Source: Actinokineospora spheciospongiae
GTDB lineage: Bacteria; Actinomycetota; Actinomycetes; Mycobacteriales; Pseudonocardiaceae
DNA length: 64,000 bases
Assembly (NCBI RefSeq): GCF_000564855.1
Contig: NZ_AYXG01000081.1
Span: 1 to 64,000 of the forward strand
Direction of reading: 5' to 3'
The notes beneath the pieces were generated by a model. It did no database searches. It saw nothing but the letters and a program-made list of their open reading frames with translations, and had not been told where the DNA came from. Shown piece after piece: positions 42,576 through 50,043 of the stretch (position 1 is the first letter of the stretch; each line of letters opens with the position of its first letter). Position numbers and translations under genes: made by a program.

Positions 42576-43037
42576 GTGCCGGAACCCGAATGGCTGACCG
42601 ACGACGAACAACGGGCGTGGCGAGGTCTGTTGCAGATGACGGCACGGCTGGGCAACCGCCTCAACCGCGACCTGCAACAGACCTCGTCACTGTCCATGGC
42701 GGACTACGACGTGCTGGTCCAACTGTCGGAGACCCCCGGCGGGCGCCTGCGGGTGTTCGAGGTCGCCGAGCACTTGCAGTGGGAGCAGAGCAGGCTGTCC
42801 CACCACTTGGCCCGCATGCAGCGCCGGGGCCTGGTGGTGCGCGAGGAGTGCACCACCGACCGCCGGGGCGCCTACGCGGTCCTGACGGACGCGGGCCGCG
42901 AGGCCATCGAGAAGGCGGCCCCCGCCCACGCGGCCACCGTCCGCCGAACGGTCTTCGCAGGCTTGTCCCCCGACCAGGTCGCCGCCCTGGAAGCGATCAC
43001 CACCGAGGTCCTGTCCCGCCTCGACCCACCATTCTGA
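42576..43037 (+). CDS. MarR family transcriptional regulator
   Basis: A 153-residue winged-helix regulator: LSMADYDVLVQLSETPGGRLRVFEVAEHLQWEQSRLSHHLARMQRRGLV, then the wing TTDRRGAYAVLTDAGRE. GTG start two bases after the reductase stop, behind GGAG. It is part of the flavin monooxygenase operon and probably represses it through the 20-bp palindrome at 40772. A strong terminator follows. Confidence 0.88.
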   Translation: MPEPEWLTDDEQRAWRGLLQMTARLGNRLNRDLQQTSSLSMADYDVLVQLSETPGGRLRVFEVAEHLQWEQSRLSHHLARMQRRGLVVREECTTDRRGAYAVLTDAGREAIEKAAPAHAATVRRTVFAGLSPDQVAALEAITTEVLSRLDPPF

Positions 43038-43076
43038 ACTCCACTGTGGATAGCCGTGTCGTCCACAGTGGAGTTC
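43036..43076 (+). terminator. Strong terminator after the MarR gene
   Basis: A perfect 15-bp stem (43036-43050 with 43062-43076) with an 11-base loop begins in the stop codon of the MarR gene and is followed by TGTTT. Confidence 0.88.
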
Positions 43077-43289
43077 TGTTTCACCCCGCCGAACGAGTGA
43101 ATTCCCGAGTCGACCGGACCGTCGATTCGTTGTGCTGTACCGGTTTCTCCTAGTGTGAACGCGTTGCGTATGGTGCAACAGCGGTTCGGTGCCGAACACC
43201 TGATGATGAGCCGCCCCGCCGGATGCGACCCACACTGTAGATTCCCCGCTTCGGCGCACACGCGTCCTTGCAGGGGTGGAAAGGAAGCC

Positions 43290-44120
43290 GTGTCCGGCCA
43301 GAGGAAGAACCCGCAGGCGCGGGACAGAACCATAGGCGCCCAGCTCAAAGCGGTCCGGGTGCAGCAGACCGCGTTGAATCTGGAGGCCGCCGCCCAGGCG
43401 ATCGGCTGGTCGGCAGCGACCCTGAGCCGCACCGAGAACGGCAAGCGCCACATCACCAGCGAGGACGTGGCGGTCATCCTGACCACCTACGGCGTCCCGG
43501 CGGCCCAACGCGAGGAACTGATCGAAAGCGCCCGCTCAGGAGTCCAGGCCGGTTGGTGGGCTCGCCCACTCCCCGGAGTGCTGCCTGACGTGGGAACACT
43601 CGCCAGCCACGAGGCTTCGGCCAGGGCAATCACGACCTGGTCATTCAGCTTCATCCCCGGGCTGCTGCAAACCGAGCGGTACGCCACGGGCTTGATGACT
43701 GATGATGGTGTTGCGCCGGAAGACGCCAAGTTGCTCTGGCTCGCCCGCTTGCGGCGACAGGGGGTGCTGCCCAAGGTCGACTATGTGGCCTTCCTCCACG
43801 AGAGCGCCCTGTACATGTCGTTCGGTGGCGTCGATGCGTTCCGGGAGCAGTTGGGCCACTTGGCTCACGCCTCCAGCCAAGGCCGAACTGTCCGTATCGT
43901 GCGGGGCCGGGTGCCGCACCGACTGTTGCTGCATCCGTGGCTGTTGCTGCACTTCTCCGAATCGGCGCCGATACTCTACGTCGAGCTGTACGGAAGCAGT
44001 GTTTATCTGCACGACACCGAGGTGCACGCCTATGAGAGCATGCGCTCCGCGCTCGATCGTGTGGCCCTGTCAGGTGCGGAAAGCCGCAGTATGATCGAGC
44101 GACTACGAGAGAGGTTGTGA
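43290..44120 (+). CDS. Scr1/WhiJ-like helix-turn-helix regulator (DUF5753)
   Basis: A 276-residue XRE-type protein. The HTH (about residues 18-72) contains LEAAAQAIGWSAATLSRTENGKRHITSEDVAVIL; the rest is a DUF5753 domain (TWSFSFIPGLLQTERYATGL, YVELYGSSVYLHDTEV). Such genes are abundant in filamentous actinomycetes and are usually followed by a DUF397 gene, as here. WhiJ-type members control development and Scr1-type members were described as antitoxin-like. GTG start behind GGAAAGGAAG. The 250-bp upstream region holds no gene. Confidence 0.87.
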   Translation: MSGQRKNPQARDRTIGAQLKAVRVQQTALNLEAAAQAIGWSAATLSRTENGKRHITSEDVAVILTTYGVPAAQREELIESARSGVQAGWWARPLPGVLPDVGTLASHEASARAITTWSFSFIPGLLQTERYATGLMTDDGVAPEDAKLLWLARLRRQGVLPKVDYVAFLHESALYMSFGGVDAFREQLGHLAHASSQGRTVRIVRGRVPHRLLLHPWLLLHFSESAPILYVELYGSSVYLHDTEVHAYESMRSALDRVALSGAESRSMIERLRERL

Positions 44121-44122
44121 TC

Positions 44123-44278
44123 ATGGAGTGGCGCAAGTCATCCCGTTCCGGCAGCACCGGGGAATGTGTCGAACTGCGGCAAGACCTCGCAGCCGTCCGA
44201 GACAGCAAGCGACCCAGCGTCGCCCTGCCGGTCCCCCGGATCGCCGTCCGCGAGCTGATCACCCGACTCAGCCGCTGA
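44123..44278 (+). CDS. DUF397 small protein
   Basis: A 51-residue protein beginning MEWRKSSRSGSTGECVEL and containing the VRDSKRP motif, the defining features of DUF397. It starts 2 nt after the Scr1/WhiJ-like regulator gene. DUF397 proteins act as small partners of the upstream regulator, either toxin-like or as modulators of its DNA binding. It is slightly shorter than most family members because the usual W..F C-terminus is replaced by RELITRLSR. Confidence 0.85.
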   Translation: MEWRKSSRSGSTGECVELRQDLAAVRDSKRPSVALPVPRIAVRELITRLSR

Positions 44279-44392
44279 CCCGCAGGACCGAGGGGTGGGT
44301 CACCACGCACTACGGTGACCCACCCCCACCGAATGAACTCGGGTACCAGGCCCTGACTCCCGGCGGCCCGGACGTCGCCCAAAGGCTGGCGC

Positions 44393-44710
44393 TCAGAGGC
44401 TGGCGCTGAGGAGTTCGGGCAGCGCGGCGATGCGTTCGCGGTTGCGGCGGTAGTAGGTCCACTGCCCGATCCGAGTGCTCTCGACCAGTCCGGCGCGCTG
44501 GAGCACCGACATGAACTGCGATGCGGTGGACTGGGAGATCCCGGCCTTCTCCTGGATCTGCTTCACGCACACCCCGACTTCCTCCACCGGGTCGGCCTGC
44601 GGCGCGAAGTGGTCGGACGGGTCGCGCAGCCAGCCCATGATCTGCAAGCGCGTGGGGTTGGCCAGCGCCTTGCACACCTCCAGCAGGTCGTCCAGCTCAG
44701 CGTTGCTCAC
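44393..44710 (-). CDS. ArsR/SmtB-like winged-helix regulator
   Basis: A 105-residue regulator: LLEVCKALANPTRLQIMGWLRDP, then CVKQIQEKAGISQSTASQFMSVLQRAGLVESTRIGQWTYYRRN. GTG 44710 gives the normal family start SNAELDDLLEV; an ATG at 44737 is also possible but its GAGGA box abuts it. It is divergent from the PRISE-type reductase gene, with a 16-bp palindrome between, so it probably controls that gene. Confidence 0.83.
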   Translation of the reverse strand: MSNAELDDLLEVCKALANPTRLQIMGWLRDPSDHFAPQADPVEEVGVCVKQIQEKAGISQSTASQFMSVLQRAGLVESTRIGQWTYYRRNRERIAALPELLSASL

Positions 44711-44765
44711 AGCCCCAGTGTACCGAGGTATCGCCATTCCTCGATGAAGCGTGCTAGCTTCAAGC

Positions 44766-44781
44766 ATCGGAAAATTCCGAT
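44766..44781. promoter_or_regulatory. 16-bp palindrome ATCGGAA-AA-TTCCGAT
   Basis: A perfect inverted repeat, 21 bp upstream of the reductase start and 56 bp from the ArsR-like start. It is a likely operator of the ArsR-like regulator. Confidence 0.55.
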
Positions 44782-44801
44782 ATGACGATCGGAGGTTGGT
44801 C

Positions 44802-45860
44802 TTGTCGGACAACGTGGCGTTGGTCGTGGGAGCCCGTGGGGTGATCGGGGGGAACCTCGTCCACCACCTGGAAGGGCTGGGCAACTGGCAGGTGATCGGC
44901 CTGTCCCGGCGGGGAGGCGAGGGGTCGGAGCGGGTGCGGCACATCAGCGTCGACCTGCTCGACGCCGACGACACGCGGGCGAAGCTCGCGGGCCTGACCG
45001 GCGTGACCCACGTGTTCTACGCCGCCTACCAGGACGCTCCGACGTTCGCGGGCCTGGTCGAGCCGAACCAGCGGATGCTGGTGAACGTGTTGGAGGCGGT
45101 CGAGCCGGTGGCCGCCGGGTTGCGGCACGTGCAGTTGATGCAGGGGTACAAGGTCTACGGCGCGCACCTGGGACCGTTCAAGACCCCAGCCCGCGAGGAC
45201 GACCCGCCGCACATGCCGCCCGAGTTCAACGTCGAGCAGCAGGCGTTCGTCGAGCGGGCCCAGCGGGGCAAGGACTGGACCTGGTCGGCGCTGCGGCCGT
45301 CGGTGGTGTGCGGCTTCGCGCTCGGCATCCCGATGAACCTGGCGATGGTCATCGCCGTCTACGCCACCATCTCCAAACACCTCGGCGTTCCGCTGCGCTT
45401 TCCCGGCAAACCGGGTGCTTACCGCTCGTTGATCGAGATGACCGACGCCGGGCTGCTCGCGGAAGCGATGGTGTGGGCGGCCACCGACCCGGCTGCCGCG
45501 AACCAGGCTTACAACATCAACAACGGCGACCTGTTCCGCTGGGAGGAGATGTGGCCCCGGATCGCCGACTACTTCGACCTCCCGGTCGCACCCGGCCTGC
45601 CGATGAGCCTCGCCACCGTCATGGCCGACAAGGAGCAGGTGTGGCGGGAGATCACCGCCGAGCACGACCTGGCGCCCACGCCGTATCGGGACGTGTCGTC
45701 CTGGGCGTTCGGCGACGCCGTGTTCTCCTGGGACTACGACTTCATCGCCGACGGGTCCAAGGCCCGCCGCCACGGCTTCCACCACCACGTCGACACGACC
45801 GAGATGTTCCCGCGCATCTTCGACGAGATGCGGGCACGCAAGATCATCCCACCGCGATGA
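44802..45860 (+). CDS. PRISE-type SDR reductase
   Basis: A 352-residue atypical SDR resembling the progesterone 5-beta-reductase/iridoid synthase (PRISE) family. It has the NADPH motif VVGARGVIGGNLVHHL near the start, QGYKVYGAHLGPFKTPAREDDP in the middle and an NINNGDLFRWEEMWPRIADYF stretch. These enzymes reduce activated C=C bonds of enones; the bacterial substrate is unknown. TTG 44802 follows GGAGG by six bases and gives the correct family N-terminus; an ATG upstream lacks this. It is divergent from the ArsR-like gene. Confidence 0.85.
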   Translation: MSDNVALVVGARGVIGGNLVHHLEGLGNWQVIGLSRRGGEGSERVRHISVDLLDADDTRAKLAGLTGVTHVFYAAYQDAPTFAGLVEPNQRMLVNVLEAVEPVAAGLRHVQLMQGYKVYGAHLGPFKTPAREDDPPHMPPEFNVEQQAFVERAQRGKDWTWSALRPSVVCGFALGIPMNLAMVIAVYATISKHLGVPLRFPGKPGAYRSLIEMTDAGLLAEAMVWAATDPAAANQAYNINNGDLFRWEEMWPRIADYFDLPVAPGLPMSLATVMADKEQVWREITAEHDLAPTPYRDVSSWAFGDAVFSWDYDFIADGSKARRHGFHHHVDTTEMFPRIFDEMRARKIIPPR

Positions 45861-45935
45861 GCACCGAGCACGACAATTCCGCGGTCTCGGCGCCCGGCAC
45901 GCGGTTGCCATCCCGGCGTGGACGGAAAGGCCCCT

Positions 45936-46055
45936 TCACCCGTTGAACGCGGCCGACAGGCGATCGAGGTCGGCGAGCAGACCGGGGAGGCGTTCCGCCG
46001 GAACAGCATCCGCCAGCCGCGCCATCGCTGCCGCCGACACGCCGATGCCCGCCTG
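45936..46055 (-). pseudogene. Possible 3' remnant of a MarR-like regulator
   Basis: About 40 codons on the minus strand end with ADAVPAERLPGLLADLDRLSAAFNG and a stop. This resembles the C-terminal helix of a MarR-type protein. No HTH-coding sequence is found upstream, because the frame runs into the SDR pseudogene. It is probably a fragment left by a deletion. Weakly supported. Confidence 0.3.
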
Positions 46056-46101
46056 AGCGCGGCGGTGTCCTCGGCTGCGGAACGGACCTGGCATCGGCGG
46101 G

Positions 46102-46890
46102 GTGGAGAACTCCGAAGGGCCGTTGGCGGGCCGCGTCGCGGTGGCGATCGGTGTCGGCAGGCGGGCGGGCATCGGCTTCGCGGTCGCTGCGAACTTGGTG
46201 GCAGCGGGAGCACCGGTGCTCGTGCATTCGTGGTCACCGCACGACGCGGAACAGCCGTGGGGTGCCGATCCCGTCGGCGACGCGGGCATCGTCGACCTGC
46301 TGGGCAGCGAGGGCCCCGGCTGCGCCACGTCGCCGCCGACTTCGCCGAGCCGGGGGCGCACGCCCGGGTGATGGCGGCCGCGGTGGCCGCATTCGGGGCC
46401 GTCGACGTGGTCGTGGCCAACCACGTCCGCAGCTCGGAGCAGACCCCGGCCGGGGTCACCGCCGCCGAGCTGGACCTGACCTGGGCGGTCAACGCCCGCG
46501 CCAGCGTCCTGCCGGCCCAGGCCTTCGCCGCGGCCCACGACGACACCCAGCCGGGCGACCGGGTCATCCTGTTCACCTCAGGCCAGCAACTTGGGTCCGA
46601 TGACCCGTGAACTCCCGTACACGATCAGCTAGGGCGCCACCCACCGGATGACCCCCACCCTCTCCGACGCCCCGGTGGAGCGGGGGATCACCGTCAACGC
46701 GATCAACCCGGGTCCGGTCGACGCTGGCTGGGCCTCCCCCGATCTCACCGCGAGCGTCGGCCACCGCCTCCCCGCCGGGCGTTGGGGCCAGCCGTCGAAC
46801 GTGGCCCGCCTCGTCCGCTGGCTCGCCTCCGACGAGAGCGAGTGGATCACCGGCCAGGTCATCAACTCCGAGGCCACCAGCCCCGGGCCC
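46102..46890 (+). pseudogene. Decayed SDR family oxidoreductase
   Basis: A broken short-chain dehydrogenase. The first frame from GTG 46102 has the cofactor motif GVGRRAGIGFAVAANLVAAG. A frameshift near 46320 moves the reading to HVAADFAEPGAHARV...VVVANHVRSS...LPAQAF. A second near 46595 returns it to the first frame, where TAG at 46630-46632 replaces the Lys codon of the catalytic YxxxK (read YTIS-stop-GA). The C-terminal part, ITVNAINPGPVDAGWA and SEWITGQVINSEA, is well kept. The end runs into the convergent regulator gene. Loss seems recent because most motifs are intact. Confidence 0.82.
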
Positions 46891-46891
46891 G

Positions 46892-47356
46892 TCACGATTC
46901 GGACGGGTCCGGGGGCTGGTGCGGCTCGGGCTTCTCTTCCACCGGAGGGAGGCCCTGGGCCTTGCGGATCTGGTCCAGGACCGCGGCGACCGCGTCGAGG
47001 CTCTCCGCGGGGAGGCCGACCGCGCGCAGGGCTATCGAGCGGACGCCCGCTTGGCGCAGTTCGTCGAGCATCGCGAGCTGCCGGTCGGCCTGCCGGGCGT
47101 GGGCCGGGTCGACGAAGTAGGCCGGGGACACACCGAAGAAGTTCGCCAGGGCCGCGACCAGCTCGGGGCCCGGGTTGGTGCGCTTGCCGGTGCGGATGGC
47201 CGAGAGGTAGGCACCACTGACCTTGAGCGTGGGGACCGCGCGCTTGATCTCGGCCGCCACCTCGCTGTTGGTCCACCGGCGGCCGCCGGGGCGACTGGTG
47301 TGGAACAGCTCGTCGAGCCGGACGGACAGCATTGGCCGATCTCTGTCAGCCGTCAT
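46892..47356 (-). CDS. EspR-like helix-turn-helix regulator
   Basis: A 154-residue XRE-family protein. The HTH is WTNSEVAAEIKRAVPTLKVSGAYLSAIRTGKRTNPGPELVAALANFFGVSPAYF (about residues 28-82), with the long insertion and FFGVSPAYF ending seen in mycobacterial EspR. A C-terminal helical part for dimerisation follows. ATG 47356 sits behind AGGAGG. The promoter (TACAAT -10) is overlapped by a TCAAC-N5-GTTGA palindrome. It is divergent from the AvrD-type biosynthetic operon and is the best candidate for its regulator. Confidence 0.83.
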   Translation of the reverse strand: MTADRDRPMLSVRLDELFHTSRPGGRRWTNSEVAAEIKRAVPTLKVSGAYLSAIRTGKRTNPGPELVAALANFFGVSPAYFVDPAHARQADRQLAMLDELRQAGVRSIALRAVGLPAESLDAVAAVLDQIRKAQGLPPVEEKPEPHQPPDPSES

Positions 47357-47380
47357 GAGTCCTCCTGTTGCGCACCCCAT

Positions 47381-47424
47381 TCAACTGTCAGTTGATTGTA
47401 TCTGTGTCGCCGGTCACTTGTCAG
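47381..47424 (-). promoter_or_regulatory. Promoter and TCAAC-N5-GTTGA operator of the EspR-like gene
   Basis: Reading the minus strand, CTGACA (47424-47419) and TACAAT (47400-47395) are spaced 18 bp apart, a good housekeeping promoter. The 15-bp palindrome TCAACTGTCAGTTGA (47381-47395) covers the start region, as expected for autorepression. Confidence 0.6.
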
Positions 47425-47454
47425 GAGGGTTCGACGCGGCTAGCTTTGAGCGAG

Positions 47455-47469
47455 TCAACGGCTGGTTGA
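47455..47469. promoter_or_regulatory. Second TCAAC-N5-GTTGA site
   Basis: TCAACGGCTGGTTGA has the same arms and the same 5-bp spacing as the site at 47381. It lies in the same intergenic region, upstream of the acyl-CoA ligase operon. A further GTTGA half site is at 47486-47490. A GAGCTG-GGGG-CAGCTC hairpin follows at 47515-47530. One regulator could act on both divergent units. Confidence 0.5.
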
Positions 47470-47647
47470 GCAGCGTCGCCCAATAGTTGACCACTGAGGA
47501 CACGTACCGGTTCTGAGCTGGGGGCAGCTCCTCGAATCGTCACCGCGCGGCCCGTGCGCCGTGCGGGGCGACCGGCTGGACACGAGTCGACTGAATCAAC
47601 CGAAAGATGGGCAGCGGCCGCGGCCGCCGAACCGATCGGGGAGATCC

Positions 47648-48985
47648 ATGAGTCATCCGTTCCTGGCCGCGCTGGCCGACTTCGGCGCCGCGGACGCGAT
47701 GGTCGTCGACGACCGGGTGGTGAGCTACCGCGAGCTCACCGACCTGGTGCGGCACTGGGGAGACCGCCTGGACCGCGCGCGGGTGCGGGCGGGGAACGTG
47801 GTCGCGCTGGAAGGCGTCCACTCCCCCGATGTCTGCGCGGCGCTGCTGGCGCTGGTCGACCGCGGGGCCATCGTGGTCCCGCTCACCGCGGTGCCCGCGG
47901 CCAAGCGCGCCGAGTTCCACGAGATCGCGCAGGTCGAGGTGGTCCTGACCCCGGCCGACGGCGGCGACCCGGTCGTCACCGGGCGCACCGCGGCCCACCC
48001 GCTCTACGACCGCCTGCGCGGCGCGGGCACACCCGGGCTGGTGCTGTTCAGCTCCGGGACCTCCGGGCGCAGCAAGGCGTCCGTGCTCGACTTCACCAAG
48101 GTCCTGAACCGCTACGGACCGCCGACCCGCCCGCGCCGGACCCTGTCGTTCCTCAACCTCGACCACATCGGCGGGGTCAACACCCTGCTGCACACCCTGA
48201 GTCAGGGCGGCGCGCTGATCACCGTCCCGGAGCGCACCCCGGACGCGGTCTTCGCCGCCATCGCCGCGCACCGGGTGCAGGTGCTGCCGACGACACCGAC
48301 CTTCCTCAACATGGTGCTGATCTCCGGCACCTGCGAGCGGTACGACACGTCCTCGTTGCAACTGCTGACCTACGGGACCGAGCCGATGCCGCCGCGCACG
48401 CTGCGCGGCATCGGGGCGGCGCTGCCGCACGTGCGCCTCAAGCAGACCTACGGCCTGTCCGAGTTGGGCATCCTGCCTACCAGGTCGCGCGGTGACGACA
48501 CGCTGTGGGTCAAGCTCGGCGACGCCGGGTTCGAGCACCGGATCGTCGACGACATCCTCTGGATCCGCTCGGAGATGGCGATGCTGGGCTACCTCAACGC
48601 CCCCGCGCCGTTCGACGCGGACGGCTTCTTCAACACCCAGGACGTCGTGCAGACCGACGGCGAGTGGGTGCGCATCCTCGGCCGCCGCTCGGAGATCATC
48701 AACGTCGGCGGGGAGAAGGTCTACCCCGGCGAGGTGGAGAACATCCTGCTGGAAATCGGCAACATCGCCGAGGCGACGGTGGCGGGGCGCACCAGCCACG
48801 TGACCGGCATGGTCGTACAGGCCACGGTGTCGCTGCACAGCGCGGAGGACGAACGCGCCGTCAGCCGCCGGGTGCGCGAGTACTGCCGGGGCAGGCTGGA
48901 CGCGTACAAGGTGCCGATGGTCGTGCGGGTCTCGGACACGCCGCTGCACTCCGAGCGGATGAAGAAGATCCGGAGCGCGCTGTGA
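47648..48985 (+). CDS. AMP-dependent acyl-CoA/acyl-ACP ligase
   Basis: A 445-residue ANL-superfamily enzyme. The phosphate loop is LFSSGTSGRSKA, then TYGLSELG (A5), DGFFNTQDVV (A7), GRRSEIINVGGEKVYPGEVE (A8) and the catalytic Lys near the end (HSERMKKIRSAL). It should activate a carboxylic acid as adenylate and load it on CoA or on the acyl carrier protein encoded two genes later. It is shorter than typical ligases at the N-terminus. ATG 47648 follows GGGGAG. First gene of the AvrD-type operon, coupled by GTGA overlap. Confidence 0.88.
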   Translation: MSHPFLAALADFGAADAMVVDDRVVSYRELTDLVRHWGDRLDRARVRAGNVVALEGVHSPDVCAALLALVDRGAIVVPLTAVPAAKRAEFHEIAQVEVVLTPADGGDPVVTGRTAAHPLYDRLRGAGTPGLVLFSSGTSGRSKASVLDFTKVLNRYGPPTRPRRTLSFLNLDHIGGVNTLLHTLSQGGALITVPERTPDAVFAAIAAHRVQVLPTTPTFLNMVLISGTCERYDTSSLQLLTYGTEPMPPRTLRGIGAALPHVRLKQTYGLSELGILPTRSRGDDTLWVKLGDAGFEHRIVDDILWIRSEMAMLGYLNAPAPFDADGFFNTQDVVQTDGEWVRILGRRSEIINVGGEKVYPGEVENILLEIGNIAEATVAGRTSHVTGMVVQATVSLHSAEDERAVSRRVREYCRGRLDAYKVPMVVRVSDTPLHSERMKKIRSAL

Positions 48986-49713
48986 CCGGGACGCGGGTGG
49001 CGGTGGTGAGCGGTGGCAGCCGGGGCCTGGGCCGGATCCTGGTCGAGCGGCTGCTCGCCGAGGACTGGTCGGTGGCGACGTTCAGCCGCAACGCCAACGA
49101 CTTCACCAAGCAGACCGAGGAGGACAGCGGCGACCGTTTCCACTGGGCGCGGCTCGACCTGGCCGACCCGGACGCCATCACCGGGTTCGTCGCCGGGGTG
49201 CGGGAGCGCTTCGGCGGGGTCGACCTGCTGGTCAACAACGCCGCCATCCTGCACCAGGGCCTGTTCGTGACCATGCCGCGGGCCCAGACCACGGCCACGG
49301 TCACGACCAACCTGCTCGCCCCGATCCTGCTGACCCAGGCCTGCGCGCGGGAGATGACGCGCCGCGGCGGCGGGCAGGTGGTGGCCATCTCCTCGATCAA
49401 CTCGGTGCGCGGCTACCGGGGCGTGGCCGTCTACACCGCCACCAAGGCGGGCATGGACGGGTTCACCCGCGCGCTGGCCACCGAGCTGGGCGCGTTCGGG
49501 ATCCGGGTCAACTCAGTGGTCCCCGGCTTCTTCGACAGCGCGCTCACCGAGGGGGTCACCGACGAGAACCGGGAGAAGATCATCCGCCGCACCCCGCTGG
49601 GGCGACTGGCCACCGGTGACGACGTCGCCGACGCGGTGCGGTTCCTGGTCTCCCCCGCCGCGTCGTTCATCACCGGGCAGACCATCGTCGTGGACGGAGG
49701 AATCACATGCTGA
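48982..49713 (+). CDS. SDR reductase, FabG-like
   Basis: A 243-residue short-chain dehydrogenase with cofactor motif SGGSRGLGRIL, NNAA, catalytic Ser in SSINSVRG and YTATK (YxxxK), ending TGQTIVVDGGITC. It probably reduces a beta-ketoacyl group carried by the next gene's acyl carrier protein. It overlaps its neighbours on both sides (GTGA before, seven bases with the ACP gene), so these steps are tightly coupled. Confidence 0.88.
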   Translation: MTGTRVAVVSGGSRGLGRILVERLLAEDWSVATFSRNANDFTKQTEEDSGDRFHWARLDLADPDAITGFVAGVRERFGGVDLLVNNAAILHQGLFVTMPRAQTTATVTTNLLAPILLTQACAREMTRRGGGQVVAISSINSVRGYRGVAVYTATKAGMDGFTRALATELGAFGIRVNSVVPGFFDSALTEGVTDENREKIIRRTPLGRLATGDDVADAVRFLVSPAASFITGQTIVVDGGITC

Positions 49714-49994
49714 CCATCGCCGACGTGCGCGCGGTCATCACCAGCGAGATCCGGCACCTGCTCGTCGAAGCCGGTGGCGACGACGACCCGGGGCTCGACG
49801 ACGGCGGCCGCGCGCTGCACGAGGTGGGGCTCAACTCGCTGATGCTGGCGCGGTTGCTGATCCAGCTCGAGGGCGAGTTCGGCGTCGACCCGTTCGCCTC
49901 GGGCGAGGTCTCCATCGTGGACGTCCGCTCGCTCGACGAACTGGCGGAGGTCTACCGGCGGGCGATGGCGACACCGCGGTCCGTGCCGGGGTGA
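49707..49994 (+). CDS. Acyl carrier protein
   Basis: A 95-residue carrier protein. The phosphopantetheine attachment Ser is in VGLNSLML (about residue 44), within a four-helix pattern: LLIQLEGEFGVDPF and SLDELAEVYRRA. It should carry the acyl group activated by the ligase and modified by the SDR enzyme. Its start overlaps the SDR gene end. A dedicated ACP outside a fatty-acid operon supports a secondary-metabolite pathway. Confidence 0.85.
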   Translation: MLTIADVRAVITSEIRHLLVEAGGDDDPGLDDGGRALHEVGLNSLMLARLLIQLEGEFGVDPFASGEVSIVDVRSLDELAEVYRRAMATPRSVPG

Positions 49995-50043
49995 GCCGCG
50001 CCCACTCGATGGCAAGCGTTCCGACGAGAGCCGAGGAAACCCG

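Noticed and set aside
45857-45946. 29-codon ORF overlapping the PRISE-gene stop (MSTEHDNSAVSAPG start)
   Set aside because: Only the overlap supports it. No domain, no own ribosome-binding site, and it lies at the edge of the decayed region, so it may be leftover sequence.
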